In this document: positions 21,489-51,563 of the stretch, in pieces
How positions within the stretch are numbered: the first letter of the stretch is position 1
How the letters are laid out: every line of letters starts with the position of its first letter
Source of the DNA: Tubiluchus corallicola
Taxonomy: Eukaryota; Priapulida; Priapulimorpha; Priapulimorphida; Tubiluchidae
Reading direction: 5' to 3'
NCBI GenBank assembly: GCA_030141605.1
Contig: JAQGDQ010000088.1
Location: 126,001-190,000, forward strand
DNA: 64,000 bases
The notes under the pieces: generated by a model
Told to the model about the DNA's origin: nothing
Database searches by the model: none
What the model saw: the letters and a program-made list of their open reading frames with translations, nothing else
Translations under genes and position numbers: made by a program

Positions 21489-23218
21489 TAATAGTGTTCC
21501 TACTTCCAAATTAGGACCACACATAGTCACAGCCTCATTTCTTATACTATTAATTTTACCCATGACTATGGTGCACAGTACATTTCGATAAACTGTACCT
21601 TGTCTTACTCACTCACCAATTGCTATTTATTCTATTAAACCCAACAGTGTGTCAGTCAATGCATTTGCGTCTTTATTCATATTATATACCAGTTCCACTT
21701 CATCCACATTTGCACCTGCTTTCCATAGTCCAACAATACAGTCTTTTACCACATTTTATCTGAACAATTCTCCTTGTCACCAAACATTAGTATCAAATTG
21801 TTATAATCTGTAAGGCTCATAGTGTAAATAAATGATCAGCAGTGGATCTTTTTTCTGCTCTTCCACATTGTTTGCTTATTGATGTCTGTATTTCGTGTTT
21901 ATTGAATAACTTGTTTACTGCACTTGTTAAGGAAAGCTCACGTCTATTTTCATTTCATTCTTTGAATCTTTGCCTTTACATAATGATTTGCTTCCATTCG
22001 TCTGGGATTTATTTATTATTATTTTATTGCAACTTTTTATTGCATTAAACATACACACTATGCTTTGTACGAGGCATTCGCCTGCATTTTCAATCATTTT
22101 GTTCTTTATTCCTTAGCTATCTTGCAATTTTTTTGTTTTTAGTTGTTTTATTTCATGTACAACTTCTTCTTTACTTATTTCTTCAACTTCATTTATTAAT
22201 GCTAGTAATTCTCTCTGTTTTATTATCGCATTAACTACTGCTTCCATTTTCTTTTCTTTTACAGTAACTGCTTCTCTGGGCTGCAGTAATTTTTCGTAGT
22301 ATATTCGAAATATTTCTTTTATTTCTGCTGGTGTTTCTCTCAATTTGCCATAGTAATCTTTCATGACTATCCCATCTTCTTTTTTCTTATTTGATAGTTT
22401 CTTTTTCAACTCCTAGAATGCCTGAGAATTTACTTCTCCTTGCTTTTTTATATTCTCCACTGTTTTATCTATTCTCATTCTATATCCCTGTTGATTGCAT
22501 TCATAAATAACTTCTGTTATTCTTTTTTTCCATAACTGCAACATATGTGGTTTCTCTTCCTTTCTTTCAATTGGTATTCTACTTACTTTTATTTCTTTTA
22601 TATTTTCTTTACTTCTTTCTTTGCATTCTGTAGTTACTCACTGCTTTAGATGTGGATTTCTTTTTCTTATTTAGTTACATTTTTATAATAAGTTTTTTAC
22701 CTCTTCTTGCCATTTTGTATACTTGTTCCCTATTGTTTCTTTGCTGTAGTTATTCCATATTCCAGTTAAGCATCCTTGTTTTTTCATCATGTTGAATTTA
22801 TCTAACCTTTTCTCATTAATGACACTTTTGTATTGTTTTTTTTATCATACTGTTTTCTGTCTAATTGTATCCAGTTACATTGCTTATTATGGAATTATGA
22901 TCACAATATATTTGTTTTGCTTCTCCTTTTTCCTTTATTACTCTATAAACTACATACTTCTTTTCTTCATCTATAGTCATATATTTTACTGCATTTACAT
23001 CTTCTTGACTTAACAGCACATAATCTAATATTGACTTATTTTTTTATCTAGTCTTGTCCAGAGTCCTGTCAATTTTTACTTTACAATTTATTATGGAAAT
23101 ATTCTCTTGTTCTGCTAATTTCGTGAATTGTTTGCCTGCTACAGTCATTTCTTCTTTATTTCCTTTGATTTTTACTTCTATTTTGGCATTAAAATCTTCC
23201 ACTATATATGGTTTGTTA

Positions 23219-23584
23219 TTATTTTTTTGCTATTCTTATTTGTTCTTGTATTGTCGTATGCATTTTTATTATTGTTTCTTTTTCTGTTTTTGACTCTTGT
23301 GGTGCATATATAAACCCTAGTCTTGTATTATTTATGACAATTTCCACAGCTTCTTCAAAAATTTCTGCTAACGTTATGACATGTTTTAGCTTTTCTTTGA
23401 CTGCAATTAAGATCCCTCCTCCTAATTTATTTGCTCTACTACGGGTGATAATTTCATAACCTTCTAATTGTATATCTTCATTCTGTTTTAGATGTGTTTC
23501 GACCAAAGTTACTACAATGGGATCTAAATTCTGTATTATTTCTTTTATGATTCTATTTTGATTTAATGCCCCTGCAGTTTGCAT
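23219..23584 (-). pseudogene. LINE endonuclease-domain fragment
   Basis: A 121-codon open stretch with the features of an apurinic-type (EEP) endonuclease start: an NQNRIIKEII helix, the VVTLVETHLKQNE strand carrying the catalytic Glu, GGGILIAVKEKL, and GFIYAPQESKTEKET. The downstream catalytic GDFNA-type motif is not in this frame, so the domain is interrupted after residue 121. Confidence 0.7.
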
Positions 23585-23911
23585 AATAGATAATGAATTT
23601 TTTGTTCTCTTAGTGTTTTTTCATAAAAAAATTTTCTGTTACTCTATTACTTGTTGGGGGTTGCTCCCTTCTGTCCAATAATGATTGTGTCTGTCCTTGT
23701 CATTTGATTTTGCTGTTGCAGATAACATCTCCATACTACTTGTTGGCCTTGTATTGGTATGTTGTAGTGTTGTGTGATGGCATTTCTGCATGATGCATCT
23801 TTGTCTCCATTAACTTTTTGATTAAAATATTCATCTTGCTATTTAGTTCTTCGTATTTCTTTGGCTGACTTTCCGCATACATATTGGTTTAGTATAGCAT
23901 TTGTTTTTATT

Positions 23912-24403
23912 TTAATCATTACCGCTTTCCCTTCTTTCTAGTTCTTGTTCCAAGTAGCCTTTATTGTATCCATTTGCTCTTCTTCCAGAATCTTTTTCAT
24001 ACGAAAGTACATACCTTCCTTCTTGATATAACTTATCTTCAAATCTGGTGTAATAGTGTCTGTACCTACAATTTGAACCAAACCTGCATATTTGATTTTT
24101 TTTCAAATGCCCAACACGGCTTTCTAATCCCTGTACTGCTTTGATTTCTTGCTGTTCGTCTCTTATTATTTCCATTTTCTCTCTCTCTTTGGTATATTTG
24201 TACCTACATTGATTTCCAAATTTATAGTGCCATCCTCTTGCATGCCATTTACACTCCGGTATATCTTCTTCTGCATCATAACTTCTTTTCACTACTCTTT
24301 CACCTATTTGTTTTTCTTCATTTTCCTCATGCTCTATATCTTGTTCTTTTTCTCCTTTCCTACTACTTTGTTTGTCATTTTCCTCTTCTCCTTTATTTTT
24401 CAT
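23912..24403 (-). pseudogene. LINE ORF1 with CCCH-like zinc motifs
   Basis: 163-codon ORF, very rich in Lys, Glu and Arg. Two CCCH-type finger remnants are visible: ECKWHARGWHYKFGNQCRYK at about residues 50-69, where an expected Cys and the final His are replaced by other residues, and ICRFGSNCRYRH near 106-117, which keeps the C-X5-C-X3-H half but has lost its first Cys. Nucleic-acid binding is the expected role of an ORF1 product. The ORF is intact in length but its zinc ligands are degenerate. Confidence 0.65.
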
Positions 24404-24450
24404 TTCCTTGAAATTTTAGTAATTTCATCTCACACTCTTGGTTCAGCTTA

Positions 24451-25079
24451 TAATCAAAAGTGAGAAATATGTATAGTGAAAGAAGATTCACAAGATTAAT
24501 TGTGAGCGTAATTAAAAGAAGGTTCATTAGCAGTGATTTCTGTGCGGAATCGTAGGACTATATCTCAGTCTTAGAAATTGGTTTCATTAGCAGTGAGTAA
24601 AATAAGCAATGCTAAAAGCTGTTAAAACCTAGGGGCTGAAGCCTGAAGTTTACGACCAACTTGTTTGTAATGGTAATAATGTTAATTGTGAATATTGAGA
24701 ACATCGGTACAGCAGGTAATTATTATAATGTCTCAGGTTCCAGCCAAATTAAGCTTTTTCACATCTCCTGTCTTTCAAGTTTAGCATCACAATTTAATTA
24801 CTTCTGATTTCTGACATCAAAGCAGGTAAGTTACACTTATGAGGGTAAAAAATTTATTAGAAACTCATAAGTTTATATAACACAGTATTTTTATGTAGGC
24901 CTACATTCAAGTTATTAATATTATTTTTATAATAATGCTAAATATTTTCGTTTGTTTTAATTTCCAGCACTATTACTACTAGTTTGATTTTTGGCTGGAT
25001 GTGTGATCACACTAATTCTGAACTGGACTTTTGACTGGAAAATATTTAACTTTCATCATCTATTGTCATTGGAGTTAAA
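24451..25079. other. Upstream flank and 5' UTR of zinc-finger gene 2
   Basis: No protein feature is seen. TTTTAATTTCCAG (24955-24967) is a good 3' splice acceptor, so 24968-25079 is probably the last part of a spliced 5' UTR. This mirrors the layout upstream of zinc-finger gene 1, where the acceptor is 26 bases from the ATG. Confidence 0.5.
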
Positions 25080-26723
25080 ATGGCAGCTTCTGATAGGGTT
25101 TTATATTTCAAGTGCACTTCTTGCTCTGAGTGTCTTTCAACAGAGGCACAATTTTTTAAGCATACAAGGCAACTGCACTGCAAAGTCTTGGTTAGTGAAG
25201 GAAGTGATTCCGACACTGCCTCTAGTTCCAAAAGCTCACAAACTGGACCACAATATATGGAAAACAAGGTTGAACCTAGCGAATGTAATTTGCAAGTTGT
25301 TGCTGTGCATTGGAATGGTCATGGAGCACACGATGTTAACGTTAATACAGGTGTGCAGTCTGAATGTCGTCAAGTTGCTAATTTTGTCTCTCGCAAAGTT
25401 TGCCAACAGTCAGGAGTATCCTTAAACCATGCGAAAGAACATGTTTTTTCTTTAAACAGTAATTTTTCAAACAAGTGCTTTGCTGAAAAGTGGAGTAATA
25501 TTTCTGTTCCTACATCATCTCAAAGTAAACTTCATAGTGATATGAATTATTCTAGCATAACTGACTTTGCTGAGTTGGCCAAAAGTTATTATGCTAGAAA
25601 TGATATTGTTAATAGTGAAAACTATATTCCTGTGGATGACGACTGTGCAAAACCGGCAGAAAGTGAAAATGACAATTTAGACATTGACAAGAATAATTTC
25701 ATTTTAATTAGCAGAGAAGAATTTCAGAAGGTTTCTGAAAATGCACTTTCATCGATTAACCCAGATGTGTCACTGCTTAAGCCTTTATCAATCTGCGATG
25801 AACTTGTTACTATTGAACCAAACACGTCTGTGGAAGACAGTGAGCAAGATTCAAGAAATACTTCAGGAGAGCATTTAGCAACTATCAAACCAAAGCAACA
25901 GCCTGTAAAAAGGTCTTACAAATGTTTTGTTTGCAATGAATTATTCCAAACATCGCATTTGTTATCAGTGCATGAAAAAGAGCACACTTACTTTGACAAA
26001 TTCCAGATGCGACGTGCCAAATCAAAAGGCAATTCAAACGTTCAGCAAGGCTTAAATGCACATCAGTGCAATATTTGTTCTGAAAAGTTTCGCTTTGCCT
26101 CTAGTTTTCATCGACATAGAAAACGCTGTGGAAAAAATGAACAGATTGCAGAACAATGCACCAAGTCAAAACACTGCATAAGTACAGTTCAGCAACCAGA
26201 CAAAGATAGAGCATCTAAAAATTTAAGAGATGGTTTATCGCCAGCAAAGGAATTTGCTTTTGCAAAACAGCCTCGTGTTTCATTGCAGCGCATTTTACCG
26301 AAAGATTTGCCGCTTGACTCGCAGTTGATTAGATGTGAAAGTAGGCCAGTTTTAACATATACGAACTCTTCAGAGTTGCAATTTTGTGTACCTCTGGAAA
26401 GAACAAAAAGTAATCTGAAAACCACTCAGTGCTGCTGGTGTCACAAAATGTTTAGAGATGTCTACACAAAAAAAATACATGAGCGTGTTCATACAGGAGA
26501 AAAACCCCATAAATGTAATCATTGTAGTAAGCGATTTAATCAAAGAACCAACCTGATTACACACATGAGATTACATACTGGTGAAAAGCCTTATCCTTGT
26601 TCCGTCTGCAGTGACAAGTTTAGTTCTTGGAGCAACCGGAACAGACATTTTAAACTTTGCCAAAAGAACTTTCAGTTGTCAATAGATATTGCTAATCATT
26701 ATAATGCTCTAAATAAAAATTAG
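25080..26723 (+). CDS. C2H2 zinc-finger protein, paralogue 2
   Basis: Predicted 547-residue zinc-finger protein, likely a nuclear transcription factor; its target is unknown. The N-terminal C2H2 finger (C12, C15, H28, H33) is followed by HCKVLVSEG, as in the paralogue at 12530. A long Ser/Asn/Asp-rich linker follows to about residue 278. Then come a C2H2 finger (C282, C285, H298, H302), a C2HC finger (C330, C333, H346, C350), a second linker, and a C-terminal trio near 451-471, 479-499 and 507-527. The trio is joined by perfect TGEKP linkers, and its last finger ends in Cys (C2HC). TGEKP linkers mark fingers that bind DNA in tandem. The coding region is a single exon and the start aligns with the paralogue. 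Confidence 0.88.
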   Translation: MAASDRVLYFKCTSCSECLSTEAQFFKHTRQLHCKVLVSEGSDSDTASSSKSSQTGPQYMENKVEPSECNLQVVAVHWNGHGAHDVNVNTGVQSECRQVANFVSRKVCQQSGVSLNHAKEHVFSLNSNFSNKCFAEKWSNISVPTSSQSKLHSDMNYSSITDFAELAKSYYARNDIVNSENYIPVDDDCAKPAESENDNLDIDKNNFILISREEFQKVSENALSSINPDVSLLKPLSICDELVTIEPNTSVEDSEQDSRNTSGEHLATIKPKQQPVKRSYKCFVCNELFQTSHLLSVHEKEHTYFDKFQMRRAKSKGNSNVQQGLNAHQCNICSEKFRFASSFHRHRKRCGKNEQIAEQCTKSKHCISTVQQPDKDRASKNLRDGLSPAKEFAFAKQPRVSLQRILPKDLPLDSQLIRCESRPVLTYTNSSELQFCVPLERTKSNLKTTQCCWCHKMFRDVYTKKIHERVHTGEKPHKCNHCSKRFNQRTNLITHMRLHTGEKPYPCSVCSDKFSSWSNRNRHFKLCQKNFQLSIDIANHYNALNKN

Positions 26724-28120
26724 CAATGTGTTGTTTTGATATGTATGACTGTAGCTTCCCTAGTGGTAGTTGCTTTTCTTTATACAGCAATTTCAATATT
26801 CTTGAATTTAACATTTTTTATTGCATTGTTTTGAGAGACACCTGCGAAGAATCCTATTCAAGGAAGATGCTCACATTAATGTTGTGGAAACTGGAATTGT
26901 ACATTATAATTAGGTGCTGCCATCTATGGGTTAATCCTGTTACATTCTGCCAGCTGACTTACCTTCAGTATAATTGTATGGTCCAGTAAATGCACACACA
27001 CTGGTCCTCTCCCTATTTTAAGTAATGGTTGTTGTGAAGCCTGTGCAAGTCTGCATAGGTCAAGTCCTATACCTATATATATTGACTGTTTTTGCTTTCT
27101 AGTCACTATCACTCTCAGTGTTCAGGAATCTCACTCTCTGTGTTCAGTGCAACAGTTGTGCTACTCATGTTTCTGTAGTTTTAATAAACACTTTTCTGTT
27201 GTGTGCAGTGCAAATATGTATTATAGATTTTTATTCCTATTCATACTTCTGTGCCTAAACTCGATCATAAAAAAGTGAGTGAACAACAACTTCAAAATAA
27301 CTTTCACAAATGTTTTCTAAAGCCTAAATTATTTTGCTTTCTGTGATCGTTAGTTATTTAGTAAAATATTAAGTGAAGGGAATTTGAATGGTCATCACAT
27401 TATTAGTATCACTGCCATATGGTAATGACTCATTATACTACATTGTGTAATGTAGCCATATACACATGATATAAATGATTAACGTGAGAATTATAAATTC
27501 ATGTGATCAATGAATAGTAGCTAATAATTTTGCTTAAGTGGTAAGTTACATAGAATTTAAACTAAAAACCAACAACAATGAAGAGTTTGGGAATTATATA
27601 TATTTAACCTTGTGCCAGGATTTCGGGGTTATAACTTACAATTGTGTGTGCTGTGCTTTTACTGAATTGCTTCAGTAATTTCGAACTGTTTTAAAATAAT
27701 TATATAAACTGCTTTTATGTGTGCTGTATAATCATTAGTAATATCCGCTGAGAAGAACTGTAGTTTTGGGACTGATATAAAAGCCTATAAAACTACAGCT
27801 TGGACATTGCTTAGTCAGAAAACAAAATTTGAGATTTTTTACCAAGCACAGCTTGTCGTTTTATGAGATTTGCTCGGTTCTCTCAGTTTTTGAGGCAAGA
27901 CCAACTTCGTATTACTTCTTTAGATTGTTGATAACTGAGTTTTGGCCTAGCTGATAGGTTCAGTAATAGCTATGACAACTTTACTAGTGTCTGCTGATAA
28001 CTGTGTCTAGCTGTTTTGTTTGTGTGGTTTTTTTTGCAATTGCAGCCTATACTATAATATTAGGTGCCTAAATTTTTTTTATTTTTGAACTGTTTTAGCT
28101 ATTCACTGCTAGTATAATAA
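26724..28120. other. 3' UTR and flank of zinc-finger gene 2
   Basis: No further coding sequence is recognised. The 3' UTR probably ends near 27200 (see the poly(A) signal). From 27210 to 28120 there is AT-rich DNA without identifiable features. Confidence 0.5.
27183..27188 (+). terminator. Poly(A) signal of zinc-finger gene 2
   Basis: AATAAA lies 460 bases after the stop and is followed within 25 bases by the GT-rich stretch GTTGTGTGCAGTG, a normal downstream element for cleavage and polyadenylation. Confidence 0.6.
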
Positions 28121-28967
28121 GGTCACTCCATGTCAATTCACCCAAAATTTTGGATCATCTACACCCGACCGCCTCGGATTTTGATGAAACTTGGGCCTTA
28201 TGAGAACAGTTTGGTTCAAATTTTAGGTCAATCGGTCCACCTTTTCGAAAGTTATGGCAATTTGAAATTTTGGGCTCTTGCACTGTTTCGCGTTTGCCTG
28301 AAATTTCAAAAGTTCATATCTCAATACCTACTGGACCAAATTCATGGGAGAGGCGTTGTTTTAATCAGAAAAATGCCTAGAATCCAAATCCAGGCTCAAA
28401 TTCAACTTATCTGATGATTTTCAGTTCATGACCTTTTGACAGTTTTTTGACATTGAGTTTGACCCCTGGATAAAACATCCTTGACCCCAAAGTTGAAAGG
28501 TGGGGGTGAAAGGTCAATCTGTTAGCCACAACATACCAAAAAATCAAAGATAGGTTATTTTAGGTTTTAGATTGACAGCCCTTTCAATTCACTGTGGTTA
28601 TGAACCGAAAGTTAAATCTACAATATAATTGCATTACTGTATTTTTATATAATATGTATATAGTATACAAATCCATCAGTCATTGACTAAAAAGACAGAA
28701 TGAAATCAGAAATACAGTACATGGATTGTAGACCTAAACATTTAGCTACCACTAGTGAGGTATAATTGAAACACTAGATACAGCAAGAACAAAGTGTGAA
28801 TTTCCATAAGATTACAAATTCTGTTGATGCCACGTAGGACATCGATGAATAATACCATGAAGATCTTTCTTACCAAGTGGTTAAAACGGTCCTCTCCCAT
28901 GAATTTTGGTCCAGTAGGTATTAAAATATGAATTTTTTAAATTGCAGTCAAATGCGAAAGAGTTTCA

Positions 28968-30484
28968 AGTTTCAAGAGTTTATTCATTTCCACATTGCAT
29001 CTTACAATTATCATTAAAATGCAGATAATTATCAATTTAAGTAAATATAAATAAATGCAGTATTATCGAGAAATTACAAAATGCAGCATATACATGTGCA
29101 AATTACATTAAAGAATAATTTTGATGCATACAGTTTGAGCCTAAAAGCATAGCTTGACAGGCCAAACTGTACGTGGAATTCTTAAAAAAAAGTGGGGGGG
29201 GGGAGTAGTGAATGAAAGATGAAATGGAGCGAGAACTAAGAAAAACTGTGATCATGATTATAAGGTGTTCAGTAACCTGTTGAGCATAGTCACGTTATAT
29301 TAAGATTACTGTGGAAAAAGAATACAGGTTATTACCATTATCAAATTGTGTTACTCTTAATACTTTTGAAATATTTCTTTTCTGACGGTTTTTTTAAAAG
29401 TTGAAAGGGAGTGACTACATTTCGAATTGCGGCTTAGTCTGTTCCATAGGACTGGTCCCATATAGCTAATGATTATGTCTGGTATTGTATTTTTTTACAT
29501 TTATCTTGACTGGATTTTCAAAAAAAGTTGGAAATAAGTTGTTGTTGGTTCTATACCTGTATATACATCCATTAAAATTAATAACATCATCCAGAAGTCA
29601 TATTTGACATTGCTTAAAATGTGTAGTAGTAATTGTGCTCCTTTTGTCTAGTTTGAAGATGACACGTAAACATTTTCGTTGTAAAACTCTTAAGCATTCT
29701 AAATTTGTAGTATAAGTAAAGCCCCATAATGTTGTGCAGTAATTTAAATATAATAATTTTAAACTGTTGTATAATGTTAGAAGATGTTCGGTGTTCAGAA
29801 AGTTTTTAATATGTGAGATGATACCTATATTTTTTGATATTTTCAATCTGATCATGAATATATGTGGTCGCCAGTCTAGATACTCATTCAGTATTAATGC
29901 CAGAAATTTCAGTTCTTTTACACGTGTAATTCTTTTATGGTCTATTATTAAATCGTGGTTCGCCTGAATTTGTTTATTTCGGGATCTAAACAAAATGTAT
30001 TTTGTTATTGATGAATTTAGTGACAGTTTATTTGTTTTGAACCATATAGCTAGATCATGTAGAACTGTATTTATGTAGTCAATATTGATTTCTATTTTAT
30101 GAAAGCTAAAAAAATGCTTGTATCATCAGCAAACTGAAATAAATTGTGATTTTTAACACAAAATTTGATGTCATTAATATAAATTAGAAAAAGTAGTGGC
30201 CCAAGGACTGAGCCTGAAAGTGCTACATCTGAAAAAGCGTTATTATATTTTACTGTCTGAGTGCGCCCTGTCAAATAATTCTTTAGCCACATATGAGGCA
30301 AACCTCTGATACCGTAATAGTACAAGTTATTTAGCAGAATGTCATGGTTTACTGTATCAAATGCTTTTGATAGGTCGCAAAATACTCTGTAGGATGTGCC
30401 TTTTTTTTCAACAGTATTAATGATATTTTCTATAATTTTTGTTAAGGCTATTTCAGTGGAGCTACCTTTTCTGAAACCAAAGTG
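28968..30484 (-). mobile_element. 5'-truncated CR1/jockey-like LINE
   Basis: Minus-strand LINE that interrupts the right arm of the DNA element. Reading 5' to 3', the RT shows FGFRKGSSTEIAL, DLSKAFDTVNHDILL, SGSVLGPLLFLIYINDI and FADDTSIF, then after a frameshift a thumb region with RVKELKFLALILNEYLDW and CTTLWGFTYTTNLECLRVLQ. Its 3' end is AATAAACT followed by a CTTGAAA repeat of about two units, the short-repeat tail typical of CR1/jockey-type elements instead of poly(A). AAAG occurs at both junctions as a possible target duplication. The endonuclease half is missing. Confidence 0.8.
29598..29993 (-). pseudogene. LINE thumb-region fragment
   Basis: 131-codon open segment of the truncated LINE, downstream of the RT core. 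It carries the conserved FLALILNEYLDWRPHI and LYNSLKLLYLNYC blocks that follow the catalytic domain in jockey/CR1-type polymerases. It is in a different frame from the RT core at 30092-30496, so a frameshift lies between them. Confidence 0.7.
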
Positions 30485-30496
30485 CGATAAGCCCAA
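30092..30496 (-). pseudogene. LINE RT core fragment
   Basis: 134-codon segment with the catalytic FADD motif (QFADDTSIF) near its C-terminal end and the DLSKAFDTVNH motif carrying the first catalytic Asp. The usual GVPQ before GSVLGPLLF is damaged. The first few codons belong to the flanking DNA element, because the LINE starts only at about 30484. Confidence 0.75.
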
Positions 30497-30620
30497 AATT
30501 TCAAATTGTCATAACTTTTAAAGTGGCGGACCGATTGACCAAAAATTTTGAACATACTTTATTCCATAAGGCCCAATAACCATGCCAAGATGGTCGGGTG
30601 TAGATCACATGGTATGACCC

Positions 30621-31744
30621 AATAACAAAATTAAGCTAAATTTAGCAGAAATTAGAAGCTGAATATTGTCTATACAGTATAGCCATTTTTAAACATTGTT
30701 GTGTTGATTAATTGGAAACATATATATATATATATATATATATAGACATTGTCATGTCGTGACAGTTTTTGCTATTAACTGATTAAACTACATTTTCCCA
30801 TGTGTCAGGTGTTACCTTTAGTGTGACATAGCGATTTACGAATCTGAATTGACCTATTTTTTCATTCGCTAAACAAGTGTTATTTTGACCAAAAATTATA
30901 AACTAAGTTTCCTATAACAGCAAGCCACTGTGTGTGATATTGATAAAAAATGATGACACCTTGTTCAAAATTGGTTGACGGTACAGGAGCCTGACAGAAA
31001 TATTATTATAGCCCCTTTAAATTGTCTGAGCCACGATCATTTCACCTTGTGTTTGTTAATACGAAGAGGTAGCAAGTTTACTTGTTCATTTACCGAGCCT
31101 GAGTCATATTTTGAAGTTTTCTTCGTAATATCAGGAGTCACTACACATTCCCAATGATTACATTTGTTTGTGTTGATGTTGGTGATAATAATTAACCTAG
31201 ATGTAACATGATAAAACTCAAAAAGCCCTTGGTCTACAAATTGAAAAAGGCAGATATGTAAATCAACGAAAGACTTCTCTTCTTCTGTATCAATAATCGA
31301 ACGTAGAAAACCGAATAGGTGATGAAAAAACACTTCATAATTGAATGCCCTGTACATGGAGAAATTAGACAAAAATATGAATATTAACAAAAAGTTTTAA
31401 AGATCAGTTTACTTTGACAATTCATTTTAATTAACTAAGCTCAAAAATTTCGGTAACTTTGTCAGGTAAGACTTATACATACTACGTATGTACTGACAGT
31501 AATAAAGGAATATGATTTGTTTTCTGTAAGTTCATATGCAATTTTTATTATCAGATTCAGACTTGGCTGTTAATTATTGAATTGTCACTTATTGAATGTC
31601 TTAATTTATTGAATTACTCTATATGTAATAGTTAATACATAACTCGTTCTGCATTAGCAGTTTTATAGTTTACATGACTTACTATATATAATCACGTATT
31701 TTGAACTTTTCGAATAAATAAACAGAATTGAATTAATTAATAAT
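30621..31744. other. Intergenic
   Basis: AT-rich DNA without a recognisable gene. It contains a (TA)n run at 30721-30744. The 117-codon minus-strand ORF at 31037-31390 has no identifiable domain and is treated as chance. Confidence 0.5.
30721..30744. repeat. (TA)n microsatellite
   Basis: Twelve uninterrupted TA units. Confidence 0.9.
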
Positions 31745-32068
31745 CGCACATTGCACAACATTCGGTGATTTCCGGTTTGCTTTTGCGTAGCTCGGACGAA
31801 AATAAATAATACGCCAGTGTCGCCAAGTGCGAATTAATGGTTTGTGATAACGATTCTTTAAAATATCATTGAAACAAACTTTCTTCACTTGCTTGCGACG
31901 TATCGTGCTACAGGATTATTGATTTAACGCAATGGGTGTTTCTTATTTGGCATTACGATTTGCCAATAACTAACTATTGGGTCCAATTTGTTTACTTATA
32001 CTAGTTATACTTATAGTTATACTTAGTTATAGTTGCTACTCCAATGACTAGAAGCTGTATTAGGAAAC
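31745..32068 (+). promoter_or_regulatory. Probable promoter and 5' UTR of DHX8
   Basis: The 300 bases before the helicase start are richer in CG dinucleotides than the flanks (TCCGGTTTGC, GCGTAGCTCGGACG, CGCCAGTGTCGCC, TTGCGACGTATCG). An in-frame TGA at 32045-32047 precedes the ATG. No TATA box at a convincing position was identified. The transcription start is not determined. Confidence 0.45.

Positions 32069-51563
<19,495 letters not shown>

Larger units (their letters stand above)
20325..24450 (-). mobile_element. Long degenerate LINE with CCCH-type ORF1
   Basis: Full-length-looking but decayed non-LTR retrotransposon on the minus strand. In order from its 5' end: ORF1 (24403-23912), endonuclease start (23584-23219, NRIIKEIIQNLDPIVV and LVETHLKQNE), RT lead-in (22409-22113, MKDYYGKLRETPAEIKEIFR), catalytic YVDD box at 21488-21477, thumb region (21258-21016, NAETWTNMTRMEIQELEK), and a Cys-rich C-terminus near 20565-20480 (CPSCSVEQETAEHLFEC). 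Frameshifts and stops separate these blocks. Its T-rich plus strand produces the hydrophobic chance ORFs between 22.8 and 24.5 kb. Confidence 0.8.
28121..30620. mobile_element. DNA element with ~250-bp TIRs, split by a LINE
   Basis: The left arm (28121 to about 28377) is the reverse complement of two pieces: 28887-28967 and 30485-30620. Joined, they make one right arm. Shared landmarks include ATCTACACCCGACC, GGTCAATCGGTCC, CAATTTGAAATTTTGGGC and TACTGGACCAAA in the left arm and their complements on the right. The ends are GGTCACTCC and (complemented) GGGTCATACC, flanked by AATAA on both sides. About 21 bases are missing near the right tip. Without the inserted LINE the element is about 980 bp and has no coding capacity. 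Superfamily not identified. Confidence 0.75.

Noticed and set aside
22789-23459. Overlapping hydrophobic plus-strand ORFs
   Set aside because: They are rich in Phe, Leu, Tyr and Ile only because they are the complement of the A-rich minus-strand LINE.
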